From NCBI GenBank assembly GCA_963707875.1, contig CAVPRU010000003.1, forward strand, positions 375,588 through 439,587: a stretch of DNA of 64,000 nt. The letters run 5' to 3'. The stretch comes from SZUA-320 sp963707875. GTDB taxonomy: Bacteria; Gemmatimonadota; Gemmatimonadetes; Gemmatimonadales; GWC2-71-9. The notes under the pieces were generated by a model. It saw only the letters and a program-made list of their open reading frames with translations. It was not told the DNA's origin and did not search any database. The translations under genes and the position numbers were made by a program. Shown here piece after piece: positions 9,873-19,546 of the stretch. How positions within the stretch are numbered: the first letter of the stretch is position 1; each line of letters starts with the position of its first letter.

Positions 9873-11645
9873 TTACGGCCGCCGGATCAGCAGGTACCCC
9901 CTCGCGTTGGTCGGGCTCCGACGCCCCTCGGGCCGCTGTCCCCAGACGTGGACCAGCACCAGCCGCAGCTGAACGCCCTCCACTTCGGCATCCACCGTGA
10001 TCGGCACCGACAGCGACTCCGGACCATCGGTGCCGAGGGTATCGAGCGCCTGCGACAGGTCAAAGCTGCCGACCGGCAGGCTGTCCCGGGAAATCCGAAC
10101 CGTCCGCATGTCAGAGGAACCCTCCAGCACCAGGCCGGTGGCGCCGACCTCCAGCCGGGCGTTCTCCACCAGGGTCACGGGCTGCATCCGGTCGAACCCG
10201 GCGACCTCGGCCAGGACCGGTGACTTGACCCCCACTGTGAACTCCTCGCCTCGGCCCGAGCCGGCAGCCCGGTACTCAACACCCAGATGCCGCGCCGCAC
10301 GCACCTCCACCCGGTCCCACCGGCTCATCGTCGAGTCGGCGGCCCAGACTTCCGCCGTGTCCTCGGCCAACCCGAGCGCCGCCGCGAGCGCGGGCACTCC
10401 GTGAGACCGGTGCAGATACCGGATCACCCCGTTCAGCTCCTTCACGTCTTCAGGGCTCACCGTGCGACCGGCCATGGTGGCGGCGCCGAGCTGGCCCATC
10501 CCGTTCGCCACCAGCAGCGCGTCGAGCCGGCCCTCCTGACTCCGGCGGCTGGTCGCGTAGGCGCCCCAGGGCCCGAACCAGGTCAGGGCGGCCACCAGAC
10601 CGAGGCTCACCGGAATCGGACGGATGTTGCGCGACCCGGTGATCACGTAGTAGATGCCGAGCCCCAGGAGCCAGACGGCCAGCACCAGCAGGATGTACCG
10701 CGGCTCGGTCACCCCGTACTGGGCGATCCGCTTGCCCACCGCCGCCAGCAGGATGCCGAGCGATGGCGCCAGGGCCAGAAAGAACCAGCGGCCATAGCCG
10801 TTTACCCAGGTGCTGTCCTCCCGATCCCGCGCCGGATGGAGCAGCAACAGCGCCAGCACCCCGGTCAGCGACACCCCCGACACCAGCCAGCCGATCCACC
10901 CGCTGGGCCATTCCCGGGTCACGAGCACCTTGCCCAGATAGAGGGTGAGGATGACCAGGTAGACCGTGACCAGCGGCAGCAGGACGAACTGGGCAAAGAC
11001 CTTGAGCCCCGCCGGGTATTCCTCCACCTGGTCCAGCCCCTCCAGGTCCTCGGGCACCCCCGCCAGCATCAACCAGGGATGAAACACGAAGGCCAGCACC
11101 ACCCACAACTCGGGGTAGATCTCATTCCGGATGGTCACCCCGAACAGGTTGTCGACGGCCGCCAGCGCCAGGGCGAGGCCCACGAACAGCACCCCGGCGT
11201 AGACCCCGGCCAGCAGGTAGCGCAGGAGGAGGATCCGGTTCCACTGCCAGAACCCGATCCGCTCGGGTCCCCGCGCGAAGGCCGCCACCGCGACGGCCAG
11301 GTGGGCGATCAGGGCGAGCTGGAGCAGTCGGAGCGCCACCTGCTCCTCGGGCCACGCCTGCGAGGAATAGCCGAGCCCCACCAGCCCGGCCACCACCACC
11401 AGCGCCGCTATCCAGCGGACCGCCGACGAGAGGCGCCGGCGTTCGACCGTGGTGACGATGGCGGTGAAGAGCGGGAGGCCCAGCATGGCGGTGGCCCAGA
11501 CCCGCGAGTGCCAGTCGAGCTCGGGCCCCTCGATCAGGGCGATCATGACCCCGGCGGCCACCAGGCCGGAGAGGAGGGCGAGCGGGAACCTGATGGCGGT
11601 CTGCCGCGCCCGTCGGGCGGCGTCCGTGAGCGATGGGAAGCGCAT
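9873..11645 (-). CDS. Multi-pass membrane protein, DUF4153-like
   Basis: 590 residues from the ATG at 11645, the first start before a hydrophobic segment. About ten to eleven transmembrane helices span residues 20-390, with Trp/Arg-rich loops such as GFWQWNRILLLRYLLAG and VNGYGRWFFLAL that resemble DUF4153 proteins. After the last helix comes TWFGPWGAYATSRRSQ and then a ~200-residue soluble C-terminal domain, predicted outside the membrane. Function of this family is not known. It sits 98 bases downstream of the M61 operon start and is divergent from the small membrane protein at 11835. Confidence 0.75.
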   Translation of the reverse strand: MRFPSLTDAARRARQTAIRFPLALLSGLVAAGVMIALIEGPELDWHSRVWATAMLGLPLFTAIVTTVERRRLSSAVRWIAALVVVAGLVGLGYSSQAWPEEQVALRLLQLALIAHLAVAVAAFARGPERIGFWQWNRILLLRYLLAGVYAGVLFVGLALALAAVDNLFGVTIRNEIYPELWVVLAFVFHPWLMLAGVPEDLEGLDQVEEYPAGLKVFAQFVLLPLVTVYLVILTLYLGKVLVTREWPSGWIGWLVSGVSLTGVLALLLLHPARDREDSTWVNGYGRWFFLALAPSLGILLAAVGKRIAQYGVTEPRYILLVLAVWLLGLGIYYVITGSRNIRPIPVSLGLVAALTWFGPWGAYATSRRSQEGRLDALLVANGMGQLGAATMAGRTVSPEDVKELNGVIRYLHRSHGVPALAAALGLAEDTAEVWAADSTMSRWDRVEVRAARHLGVEYRAAGSGRGEEFTVGVKSPVLAEVAGFDRMQPVTLVENARLEVGATGLVLEGSSDMRTVRISRDSLPVGSFDLSQALDTLGTDGPESLSVPITVDAEVEGVQLRLVLVHVWGQRPEGRRSPTNARGYLLIRRP

Positions 11646-11834
11646 GGGTCCTCCCTGGCTGGTTGGGGGGCCAATTGACCCTGAACCCATTGAATAAGCC
11701 ACCGGACCGGCAAGGGGGCCAGTCCGACTTGGCCCGGGGGACGCCTCCTCCGGCCAAGGGATAGAGGATTCCCTCTTGCCGAGTTCGGGATCAGACCGTA
11801 ACGTGTCCAATCCCCCACACCCCCTGGAGGTAGT

Positions 11835-12251
11835 ATGCAACCGGTCAAGTTCCTGACGTCGGTGGTCGTGCTCTTTGTCTGGGGTTTCCTGTTCGAGCAG
11901 TTCCTGTCACCCATCGTGTACGGCGACTCGATGGCCGGCATCCCCGGCCTGGTCGAGAATCCGCCGATGATGTGGATCATCATCGGGTCGCTGGTGGGAG
12001 CCGCCGTGCTGATATGGGTCTACGAGAAGGTGTCGAGCGTCTTCGGGTCCGGTGCCGCAGGAGGCGCCAAGTTCGGCCTGTACACCGGAATCCTGATGAA
12101 CTTCCCGATGTGGCTCTACTTCACGCTGTACGGGGGGTGGCCCTACGCGACGGCATGGCGCTTCACCATTGTCGGGATCGTGATGGGGGTCATCAGCGGC
12201 GTCCTGATCGGACTGGTGTACGACAAGGTCGGTGGCGCCAAGACGGCCTGA
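11835..12251 (+). CDS. Small four-helix membrane protein of unknown function
   Basis: 138 residues with a strong ribosome site (CTGGAGG, 8 bases before ATG 11835). Four hydrophobic segments are visible: VKFLTSVVVLFVWGFLFEQF, MMWIIIGSLVGAAVLIWVY, LYTGILMNFPMWLYFTLYG and FTIVGIVMGVISGVLIGLVY. Small polar loops separate them. I do not recognise the family beyond a general resemblance to DUF1761-like membrane proteins. It is a single-gene unit ended by a clear hairpin terminator at 12282-12309. Confidence 0.7.
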   Translation: MQPVKFLTSVVVLFVWGFLFEQFLSPIVYGDSMAGIPGLVENPPMMWIIIGSLVGAAVLIWVYEKVSSVFGSGAAGGAKFGLYTGILMNFPMWLYFTLYGGWPYATAWRFTIVGIVMGVISGVLIGLVYDKVGGAKTA

Positions 12252-12281
12252 TCCTCCCGCACGCTTCAGGACTCTGCTGTC

Positions 12282-12309
12282 ACCAACGCCCGCGAATGCG
12301 GGCGTTGGT
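12282..12309 (+). terminator. Intrinsic terminator hairpin after the small membrane protein
   Basis: A perfect 12-base-pair stem (ACCAACGCCCGC / GCGGGCGTTGGT) with a GAAT loop is followed by CTTTCC on the plus strand. It lies 31 bases after the stop at 12251 and 11 bases before the convergent dehydratase stop. The T-run is weak, but the stem is long and GC-rich. Confidence 0.8.
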
Positions 12310-12319
12310 CTTTCCGGCC

Positions 12320-13330
12320 CTAGGCCTGCCCTCCGCCCCCCCGCTCGAGATACTTGCCGTAGGAAGCCGGATCGATGTTGGCCCCGCAGACAATCAGCCC
12401 GACCTTCTTCCCCCGGAGCCGGTCCCGGAGCGGCCCCAGCAGCGCCGCCGTCGCCGCCGCCCCGGCCGGTTCCACCGCCAGCTTGGCGCCCCGGAACAGC
12501 TGATACAGCGCCCGGCACAACGCATCGTCATCCACCGTCACCACCTCATCCACGAACCGGCGACAGAGCCCGAAGCTGTAGGGCAGCGAATAGGGCGGCG
12601 CCAGGCTGTCGGCGATGGTGGTGATCGGGCCCGCCTGGACCGGCTCCCCCGCCGCGAAGCTCCGGGACATCGAGTCGGCCCCGGTGGGCTCCACCCCGTA
12701 CACCGCACACCCCGGCAGCGCCTGCTTGATCGCGGCCGATACCCCCGCCGCCAGCCCGCCACCCCCGATCGGTACGATGACGGCCTCCAGATCGGGCACC
12801 TGGGTGGCGAACTCCAGGCCGAGGGTCGCGGTGCCGAGCGCCACCCGGGGACCCTCGAACGGATGGACGAAGCTCCGGCCCTCGTCCCGCTCGATCCGCT
12901 CGGTCGCGGCAAACGCCTCCGCCACATTCTCAACCAGCACCACCTCGGCGCCGTAGTCCCGGCACAGCGCCACCCGCGCCGGATTGGCGGTCTTCGGCAT
13001 GACCACCTTGGCGCTGGTGCCCAACCGGGAGGCGGCATAGGCCACCGCAGCGGCGTGGTTCCCGGCGCTCACCGCCGTCACCCCCCGCGCCAGCGCCTCC
13101 CGGTCCAGGTGGCGCATGACCGTGAGCGCCCCCCGCGGCTTGAAGGTGCCCGCGTACTGGAAGAGCTCCAGCTTCAGGGTGACCCGGGTCTCCGGACCGA
13201 CCAGCCGGTCGAGTTCCGGATCCCGCCAGTGGTGCACCGGGGTCTCCCGTACCAGATCGCCCAGCGCCACCCGTGCGGCCCGGATCTCGTCGAGGGTGGG
13301 CGGCTCCGGGTGGGGCCGGTCAGCGGTCAT
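12320..13330 (-). CDS. Threonine/serine dehydratase-family PLP enzyme
   Basis: 336 residues from ATG 13330. This is a fold-type II PLP enzyme: the Schiff-base lysine lies in LFQYAGTFKPRGA (about residue 65), the substrate-binding loop is VSAGNHAAAVAYAA, and the phosphate-binding glycine loop is VPIGGGGLAAGVSAAIK. The C-terminal LIVCGANIDP matches the serine/threonine dehydratase and threo-3-hydroxyaspartate dehydratase / serine racemase group. There is no ACT regulatory domain, so it resembles the catabolic enzymes. It would deaminate threonine or serine to 2-oxoacids, or interconvert serine isomers; the sequence alone does not separate these. Confidence 0.86.
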   Translation of the reverse strand: MTADRPHPEPPTLDEIRAARVALGDLVRETPVHHWRDPELDRLVGPETRVTLKLELFQYAGTFKPRGALTVMRHLDREALARGVTAVSAGNHAAAVAYAASRLGTSAKVVMPKTANPARVALCRDYGAEVVLVENVAEAFAATERIERDEGRSFVHPFEGPRVALGTATLGLEFATQVPDLEAVIVPIGGGGLAAGVSAAIKQALPGCAVYGVEPTGADSMSRSFAAGEPVQAGPITTIADSLAPPYSLPYSFGLCRRFVDEVVTVDDDALCRALYQLFRGAKLAVEPAGAAATAALLGPLRDRLRGKKVGLIVCGANIDPASYGKYLERGGGGQA

Positions 13331-13423
13331 TCGTCACCTCTTTCAGCGGCCTTCGATAGAAAAGCGTCACTGGCCGTCGGCCAAGGGTAGATTGCAGCAG
13401 TCCTACGGAACAGGGAATTCACC

Positions 13424-13786
13424 ATGCGTCTCCCACTCCTTGTCACGGCCGTGCTCCTGCTCTGCGCCTGCCTCACCGGCGGCACCGCGCCCGGCGCTGC
13501 CAGCCCATCGCCGCTCCGGGAAGGCAACTCCGCCGTCCTCCGGGTCACCAACGGGACCTTCGCCGACTTCAACATCTACGTCTCCTGGAACTCGGCCCGC
13601 ACCCGCCTGGGGCGGTCCCGGGCCAACTCGCAGGAGTACTTCCCGATTCCCGAGAGCGTGGTCGGCGAGGGCGGCCGGCGGCTCCGGTTTCTGGCCGAAC
13701 CGACCGGGGCCCGGGTCACCGGCATCACCCGGGAGTTCAGCGTTTCGAAGGGCGATACCGTCTTCGTCGACATCCCCCCCACCTGA
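13424..13786 (+). CDS. Small exported protein, paralogue of the next gene
   Basis: 120 residues from ATG 13424. A short hydrophobic N-terminus (MRLPLLVTAVLLLCACL) ends in a cysteine-containing, somewhat non-standard lipobox. The mature part is a ~85-residue beta-rich domain with TFADFNIYVSWNSARTRLG, then PIPESV, RLRFLAEPTG and a final DTVFVDIPPT. The next gene has the same layout, so the two arose by tandem duplication. Function is unknown; the fold could be a small Ig- or transthyretin-like sandwich. Confidence 0.65.
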   Translation: MRLPLLVTAVLLLCACLTGGTAPGAASPSPLREGNSAVLRVTNGTFADFNIYVSWNSARTRLGRSRANSQEYFPIPESVVGEGGRRLRFLAEPTGARVTGITREFSVSKGDTVFVDIPPT

Positions 13787-13801
13787 TCGAGAAGGTCCAC
13801 C

Positions 13802-14152
13802 ATGCCCAGATATTCCTCCGTCCTGACCCTGGCCCTGACCGGACTCCTGCTGGTGGGATGCGGCCAGAAGTCGGCGGGAGGGGTTGACCCGCTCGACAAG
13901 TCCTACGTGGAAGTCGTCAACCTGGGCTTCCTCGACGTCAACATCTACGTCGTCCGCAGCGGCAGCCGCGTCAAGCTCGGTACCGTGTCTGGGAACGGCA
14001 CGGTCCGGCTGGAGATCCCCCGGTCCTACGTCAATCCGGGCCTGCCGGTCCGATTCATGGCCGACCCGATCGGATCCAGTCGCACCCCGTACAGCACGGA
14101 GATTCCGGTCTTCCCCGGCGGGACGATCACCCTCCGGATTCCGCCGATCTAG
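13802..14152 (+). CDS. Small lipoprotein, paralogue of the preceding gene
   Basis: 116 residues, ATG 13802, 15 bases after the previous stop. It has a clean lipoprotein signal with lipobox LLVGC (cysteine about residue 20). The mature domain mirrors its neighbour: DVNIYVVRSGSRVKLG, LEIPRSYV, PVRFMADPIG and ITLRIPPI at the end. Two lipidated or exported copies in tandem suggest a cell-surface or periplasmic partner role, but no function can be assigned. The stop lies 7 bases from the stop of the convergent transporter. Confidence 0.7.
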   Translation: MPRYSSVLTLALTGLLLVGCGQKSAGGVDPLDKSYVEVVNLGFLDVNIYVVRSGSRVKLGTVSGNGTVRLEIPRSYVNPGLPVRFMADPIGSSRTPYSTEIPVFPGGTITLRIPPI

Positions 14153-14158
14153 CCGGAT

Positions 14159-15478
14159 TCAGTCCAGCACCCCACTCGCCCGCAGGGCTCCGATCGATTC
14201 CCGATACGGTCGGAGCCCGGCCCCCAGCACCGCCACCGCGCCCACCAACCCGACCCCGGTCACCAGCGCCAGCGAATAGCGGAGCGCGGCATCGGCCTGG
14301 AACAGATAGTCGGTGGCCAGCGCCACCGCCGTCGGACCAAACCCCAGACCGACGATCGACACCACAAAGAGGTAGAGGGCCGACGCCTGGGCCCGCATCC
14401 GGCCGGGCACCAGCTCCTGGACCGCCGCCGCCGCGACCCCGAACGGCGCCGAGGCAAAGAAGCTCAGGGGAAAGATCCAGACCGCGGCCCCGAGGCCGGT
14501 CGGCATCAGCGGGGTGACCACGTCGCAGACCAGCAGGCCGAGCGCGGCATAGAGGCAGACCCGGATCTTGGCGTCCTCCACCCCCCGGCTCTGCATCCAG
14601 TCGGACAGCCTGCCGGCCAGCACCACCCCGGCAATCCCGAAGGTCAGGTTCGCGATCCCGAGCAGGTAGCCCGCCTGGGATACCGTCCAGCCGTGGGTCC
14701 GGACGAAGAAGGTGGGAAGCCAGGACCCCATCCCGTAGTTGGCGAGGGCAATCAGGGCGGCGCCGACATGATGGGTGCCGAATGTGGTCCGGTGCGCCTT
14801 GATGTGGGCGATCACGTCGGCTACCGGGATCGCTTCGGCGCCGGGCGACTGGCGCGGCGGCTCCTTGACGGTCCACATCAGGGCGGCGATCAGCAGCCCC
14901 GGAATCCCGACCACGAAGAACACCACCTGCCAGGGCCGCACCGCGCCCACCACCGGCACCAGCCAGTCGACTTCGCCCCCGACCGCGCCCACCACCGCGC
15001 CACCGATGATCTGGGCCAGCCCCACGCCGAGGTAGATCCCCATCGAGAAGGTCCCGATTGCGGTGCCCAGCTTCTCGCGCGGGAAGTAGTCGGCGATCAT
15101 CGAATAGGCCGGCGGATGGAGCGCCGCCTCCCCGACCCCGACCCCGATCCGGGCCAGCAGCAGCTGGGAATAGTTTCGCGCCACCCCGCACAGCGCGGTC
15201 ATCACCGACCAGACCGCCACCCCGGCCGCGATGATCCCCCGCCGGCTCTTCGAATCGGCCAACCGGGCAATCGGGAACCCGAGCAGGGTATAGAGGATGG
15301 CAAACGAGAGCCCCAGCAGCAGGCTCATCTGGGTGTCGGTGATCGCCAGGTCGCGCCGGATCGGCCCCACCAGCAGGGTCAGGATCTGCCGGTCGACGAA
15401 CGAGGAGATGTTGGCCAGGGTGAGCACCCCGACCACATACCAGGCGTATCGGGGGATCCGGACGGCGGGTGAAGGCAT
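14159..15478 (-). CDS. MFS transporter, spinster-like
   Basis: 439 residues from ATG 15478 (a TTG two codons upstream is the alternative). Twelve transmembrane helices are apparent. Family landmarks include NISSFVDRQILTLL in helix 1, the loop-2/3 signature GFPIARLADSKSRRGII, and GVGEAALHPPAYSMIADYFP in helices 4-5. These match the spinster / aromatic-acid type of the major facilitator superfamily, which move lysolipids, sphingolipids or organic anions. The substrate here is unknown. It is a single gene facing the lipoprotein pair. Confidence 0.88.
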   Translation of the reverse strand: MPSPAVRIPRYAWYVVGVLTLANISSFVDRQILTLLVGPIRRDLAITDTQMSLLLGLSFAILYTLLGFPIARLADSKSRRGIIAAGVAVWSVMTALCGVARNYSQLLLARIGVGVGEAALHPPAYSMIADYFPREKLGTAIGTFSMGIYLGVGLAQIIGGAVVGAVGGEVDWLVPVVGAVRPWQVVFFVVGIPGLLIAALMWTVKEPPRQSPGAEAIPVADVIAHIKAHRTTFGTHHVGAALIALANYGMGSWLPTFFVRTHGWTVSQAGYLLGIANLTFGIAGVVLAGRLSDWMQSRGVEDAKIRVCLYAALGLLVCDVVTPLMPTGLGAAVWIFPLSFFASAPFGVAAAAVQELVPGRMRAQASALYLFVVSIVGLGFGPTAVALATDYLFQADAALRYSLALVTGVGLVGAVAVLGAGLRPYRESIGALRASGVLD

Positions 15479-15616
15479 CTTCAAGAGTCACCCCGGGGAC
15501 GGACTTGGCACAACCCGGGGCCACCCGGTACAATCCGACCGCCACTCGAACGGTACTATCCGACAGCGACTCGAGCAGCAGGATCGGACCGCCACCCGAA
15601 CTGGAGCGAATCACAT

Positions 15617-16111
15617 TTGACGCTGCGACACCTCTGGCTGGGAACCGCCTTGCTGTCCTTGGCTTGCGGGGACCGGACCGAGACCCCGGTTCCCCCCGCT
15701 CCGCCACCGATCCAGGCCCCCGCCTCGGTCATGGGGGAGATCGTCGGCCGGAACGTGATCTGGGGCGACCTGTTCGCCCGGGGAGACGCCGAGGGGCTGG
15801 CCCAGCTGTATGCCGCCAACGCGGTGCTGATGACCCCGCAGGGCGACCTGGTCGGCACCGACGCCATCCGGGATCACTTCATTCTGCTGTTCGCGACCCG
15901 CACCGACACCATCCTCGGCACCAACACCGCCACCGAGGCCCTCGACGTGGCCGGCAACTCGGCCTACGAAACCGGTACCCTGGCTCGGACGGTGCGACCG
16001 CTGGGCGACACTACCACTCCGCCGCGGGAGGCGCGACTGCGGTACTCGACCTGGTGGGAGCGGGCTCCGGACGGTCAGTGGCTGATTCGCCGCAGCCTGC
16101 GGGCGCCCTGA
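15617..16111 (+). CDS. Lipoprotein with SnoaL/DUF4440-like domain
   Basis: 164 residues from a TTG start at 15617 (no ATG or GTG fits). The signal ends in a lipobox-like LLSLAC (cysteine about residue 17), followed by a proline-rich linker and a ~115-residue NTF2-fold domain. Signs are DLFARGDAEGLAQLYAANAVLM and STWWERAPDGQWLIRR, the usual DUF4440 ends. Such domains bind small hydrophobic ligands or act as ketosteroid-isomerase-like enzymes. Coding ends 4 bases before coaA, so the two are likely cotranscribed. Confidence 0.75.
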   Translation: MTLRHLWLGTALLSLACGDRTETPVPPAPPPIQAPASVMGEIVGRNVIWGDLFARGDAEGLAQLYAANAVLMTPQGDLVGTDAIRDHFILLFATRTDTILGTNTATEALDVAGNSAYETGTLARTVRPLGDTTTPPREARLRYSTWWERAPDGQWLIRRSLRAP

Positions 16112-16115
16112 CCCG

Positions 16116-17066
16116 ATGACCCTTCGGCTGCCGCAGCCTTCGCCGTTCCGGACCCTGACCCGCGCCCAGTGGAAGCGCCGGCGCGCCGAGACGCCGCTCA
16201 CCCTGACCGACGAAGACCTCGACCGGCTCCGCGGGGTCAACGAACCGATCTCGCTCCGCGAGGTCACCGACATCTACCTGCCGCTGTCGCGCCTGCTGAG
16301 CTTCCACGTCCGGGCGGTGCAGGAGCTCCACGACTCGACCGGCCAGTTCCTCAACAACAAGGCACCCAAGGTCCCCTTCATCCTCGGGATTGCCGGGAGC
16401 GTGGCGGTCGGCAAGAGCACCACGGCCCGGGTGCTCCAGGCATTGCTGGCCCGGTGGCCCGGACATCCCCGGGTGGATCTGGTCACCACCGACGGGTTCC
16501 TCTATCCGAACCGGGTCCTCAAGCGCCGCGGCCTGATGCAGCGGAAGGGATTCCCCGAGAGCTACGACCTGCGGAAGCTGATCCAGTTCCTGGCCGCGGT
16601 GAAGTCGGGACGGGCCGCGGTCGAGGCGCCGGTCTACTCCCACCTGACCTATGATGTGGTGCGGGGCCGCAAGCTGGTGATCCACCGGCCCGACATCCTG
16701 ATCCTCGAGGGGCTCGGCGTGCTGCACACCGGGACCGCCCAGCCCGGGAACGGGCCCCAGGTGTTCGTCTCCGACTTCTTCGACTTCTCGATCTACGTCG
16801 ACGCCGAGGAATCCGATATCCGCCGGTGGTTCGTGGACCGGTTCCTGACCTTCCGGAGCACCGCCTTCCGCGATCCCAAGTCGTACTTCCACCGCTTTGC
16901 CGACCTGACCACCCCGGCGGCCAAGCGGATGGCCGCCCAGGTCTGGCGCGAGATCAACGGACCCAACCTTCGCCAGAGCATTCTGCCGACCCGGACCCGG
17001 GCCAATCTCATCCTCGAGAAGGGCCGGGATCACAGCATTCACCGGGTCCGGCTCCGTCGCCTCTGA
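16116..17066 (+). CDS. coaA: Pantothenate kinase, type I
   Basis: 316 residues, the normal length for CoaA. The P-loop is GIAGSVAVGKSTTARVLQ (about residues 91-108), followed by VTTDGFLYPN, KRKGFPESYD-like sequence (QRKGFPESYDLRKL) and PVYSHLTYDVV, all hallmarks of the prokaryotic PanK-I family; DILILEGLGVL and FFDFSIYVDA complete the set. It phosphorylates pantothenate with ATP, the first step of coenzyme A synthesis, in the cytoplasm. It follows the DUF4440 lipoprotein by 4 bases. One of the safest calls in the window. Confidence 0.96.
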   Translation: MTLRLPQPSPFRTLTRAQWKRRRAETPLTLTDEDLDRLRGVNEPISLREVTDIYLPLSRLLSFHVRAVQELHDSTGQFLNNKAPKVPFILGIAGSVAVGKSTTARVLQALLARWPGHPRVDLVTTDGFLYPNRVLKRRGLMQRKGFPESYDLRKLIQFLAAVKSGRAAVEAPVYSHLTYDVVRGRKLVIHRPDILILEGLGVLHTGTAQPGNGPQVFVSDFFDFSIYVDAEESDIRRWFVDRFLTFRSTAFRDPKSYFHRFADLTTPAAKRMAAQVWREINGPNLRQSILPTRTRANLILEKGRDHSIHRVRLRRL

Positions 17067-17094
17067 CCCTTCCCTCCACGCTGGAATCCCCGTC

Positions 17095-19129
17095 ATGAAG
17101 CTCTCGATCCTGTTGCTGGGCTCACTCGCCATCGCCACTCCCGCTGGCGGCTCAGATTCCCGGCACCCGCACCCTGACCGTGGACGACCTGTTCGCGCTC
17201 CAGCGGGTGTCCGACCCGCAGGTCAGCCCCGACGGCCGGTGGGTGGCCTATGTCGTGGGGACCACGACCCTCAAGGACGAGAAGAGCGTCAGCCGGATCT
17301 GGATGATGCCCCTCGCCGGCGGCGATCCGATTCCGATGACCACGAAGGGTGGCTCGGCCTCCTCCCCCCGCTGGAGCCCGGACGGCAAGTCGCTCGGGTT
17401 CCTGGCCGCACGCCAGGAAGGGAAGACCCAGGTCTGGACCCTCAATCGTCAGGGCGGCGAGGCGGAGCAGCTCACCGAGGTCAAGCAGGGCGTCAGCGGG
17501 TTCGAGTGGAGTCCGGACGGGGGACGCCTCGCTCTGCTGATCAGCGACATGAACCCGGAGGAGCGGGGGGACACCAGCTGGATCGGGCGGGCGGCCAAGA
17601 CGCCGGAGCCCTGGGTGATGGACCGGCTTCAGTTCAAGCGGGACAACATCGGCTACCTGAACGACCAGCGGACCCATCTATACGTCTTTGACGTCGCGGG
17701 CAAGAAGCTGCGGCAGCTGACCGAGGGCGCCTGGGATGACGGGAGCCCGGCGTGGAGTCCGGACGGGCGGTCGATCGCGTTCGTCAGCAACCGCGACTCG
17801 GTGGACGGGACCTACAACTCCGAATATCTGGATCGTTAGCGCCGACGACACGACCAGAGGCACGTCGACTCGGCGGCTGACCACCAACGGCGGGCAGGAC
17901 GGGTCGCCAGCCTGGAGCCCGGACGGCGAAGTGGATCGCCTATACCACTCAGCCGTCTACCGAACCGGTGGCCCTGATCTATGATCCAAGCCAGCTGGCG
18001 ATTATTGCCGCCTCGGGCGGGCACCCCTCGGCTGGTCACAAAGAGCCTCGACCGCGACCTCAGCCGCCCCCGCTGGACCCCGGATGGCAGCCGGATCTTC
18101 GCGAGCTGGAGGACAGCGGCGACGAGCACCTGGTGTCGATCGACGCCCAGAGTGGTACCATGACCAGGACTGATCGCGGGACCAGGACTGTAGGCGCCTG
18201 GTCCCTGGCACCCGACGGCACCCCGGTGGCGATCATCTCCGAACCGCATCTGCCGGGCGAGACTCTTCGTGGCCCGGAACAGCGGACTCACTCGGCTGAC
18301 CCACGTCAACCAGACCCTGGTGGACTCGCTCCGGCTGGGCGAGGTCCGCGACATCCACTTCAAGAGCAGGGATGGCACGGCGGTCGAGGCCTTCGTCTAC
18401 ACCCCGCCCGACTACGTGGCCGGTCAGCGGTACCCTACGCTGTTGCGGATCCATGGCGGTCCGGTGTCGCAGTACGACCGGGGGTTCAACTTCGAGGCCC
18501 AGCTGTTCGCGGCCAACGGGTATGTGGTGGTGATGACCAATCCCCGCGGGTCGAGTGGTTACGGCAGCAAGTTCGCGCGGGCCATCATGGCCGACTGGGG
18601 GACCAAGGATTTCGAGGACGTGATGGCGGCGGTGGACGAGACTATCCGGCTGGGCTATGCCGATCCGGACCGGCTGGGGGTGGGTGGCTGGTCGTACGGC
18701 GGGATCCTCACCAACTATGTCATCACCAAGAGCACCCGGTTCAAGGGAGCGGTGACCGGGGCCAGCGAGGTGCTCTACACCGCCAACTACGGCCACGACC
18801 ACTATCAGTATCTCTGGGAGATCGAGATGGGGTTGCCGTGGGAGAACCAGAAGGAGTGGGATCGGATCAGTCCGTTCTGGAGCGTGGACAAGATCGCCAC
18901 GCCGACCCTGATCATGGGTGGCGAGAAGGACTGGAACGTCCCGATCCTCAACTCGGAGCAGCTCTACCAGGCGCTCAAGCGGCTGGGGCGGACGACACAG
19001 CTGGTGGTGTATCCGGGCCAGCACCATGGGATCCAGAAGCCGAGCTATCAGAAGGACCGATTGCAGCGGTATCTGGAGTGGTATGCCAAGTACGTGAAGA
19101 CGGCCAGTGGCAACGCGACATCTCCGTAG
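17095..19129 (+). pseudogene. S9-family peptidase (prolyl oligopeptidase / acylaminoacyl type), about six frameshifts
   Basis: A signal peptide (MKLSILLLGSLAIATP) begins at ATG 17095 and a complete S9 peptidase can be followed to 19129 by changing frame about six times, near 17140, 17830, 17930, 18022, 18107 and 18265. Each change needs a single inserted or deleted base. The first ~380 residues are a propeller with WSPDGK/WSPDG repeats; the catalytic domain from 18269 is intact, with GGWSYGG (nucleophile Ser), GGEKDWNVP (Asp) and GQHHGI (His). If intact it would be an exported dipeptidyl- or acylaminoacyl-peptidase. Protein similarity is preserved on both sides of every break, so the lesions are recent or are read errors. 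Confidence 0.85.
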
Positions 19130-19475
19130 CGCGGCCTTCCTGTCGGCTGTCGGCGTAGCCGCGTTGTCGGGGTGCGGGGTCCTGACGGATGGGACCGTCT
19201 GCACCACCGAGTTCAGGCCGGGCATCGTGCTGGAGATCGTCGATATCGTGACCGGGGTCAGTCCTCTCGTCCCGTCGGTGATCACCGTGACCGATGGGTC
19301 GTTCGAAGAGCGGTACCCACCGGCCGGGGTCGCGGGCGTGGTCCTCCCGGAATACCGTTTCGCGGGCGAACGGTCCGGCCGCTATTCGATCCTGGTGGAG
19401 ACCCCGGGGTACCTGGACTGGTCCACGTCGAACATCCAGGGTCCGCAAGGACGAGTGCCACGTGACAGACCGTGA
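19107..19475 (+). CDS. Small lipoprotein, probable C-terminal frameshift
   Basis: 122 residues from a GTG at 19107 that overlaps the end of the S9 gene by 23 bases. A lipoprotein signal ends at AALSGCG. The body (VPSVITVTDGSFEERY, YSILVETPGYLDWSTSNIQ) looks like a carboxypeptidase-regulatory-like beta domain. After NIQ the frame ends in low-quality GPQGRVPRDRP, while the adjacent frame reads VRKDECHVT and later AVTLSLQ, the expected end of such domains. One inserted G near 19442 explains this. Function unknown. Confidence 0.6.
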   Translation: MATRHLRSAAFLSAVGVAALSGCGVLTDGTVCTTEFRPGIVLEIVDIVTGVSPLVPSVITVTDGSFEERYPPAGVAGVVLPEYRFAGERSGRYSILVETPGYLDWSTSNIQGPQGRVPRDRP

Positions 19476-19546
19476 GGATCACGGCTCGGCTCAAGCGGTG
19501 ACCCTCAGCCTGCAATACTCGTCATGCCGCCCCCGACCAGCCCCGG

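Noticed and set aside
10287..11678. Long plus-strand open frame opposite DUF4153
   Set aside because: Gln/His/Pro-rich shadow without domain or ribosome site.
14127..15707. Long minus-strand frame overlapping the MFS gene
   Set aside because: Gly/Arg-rich out-of-frame reading; the MFS frame has helices and signatures.
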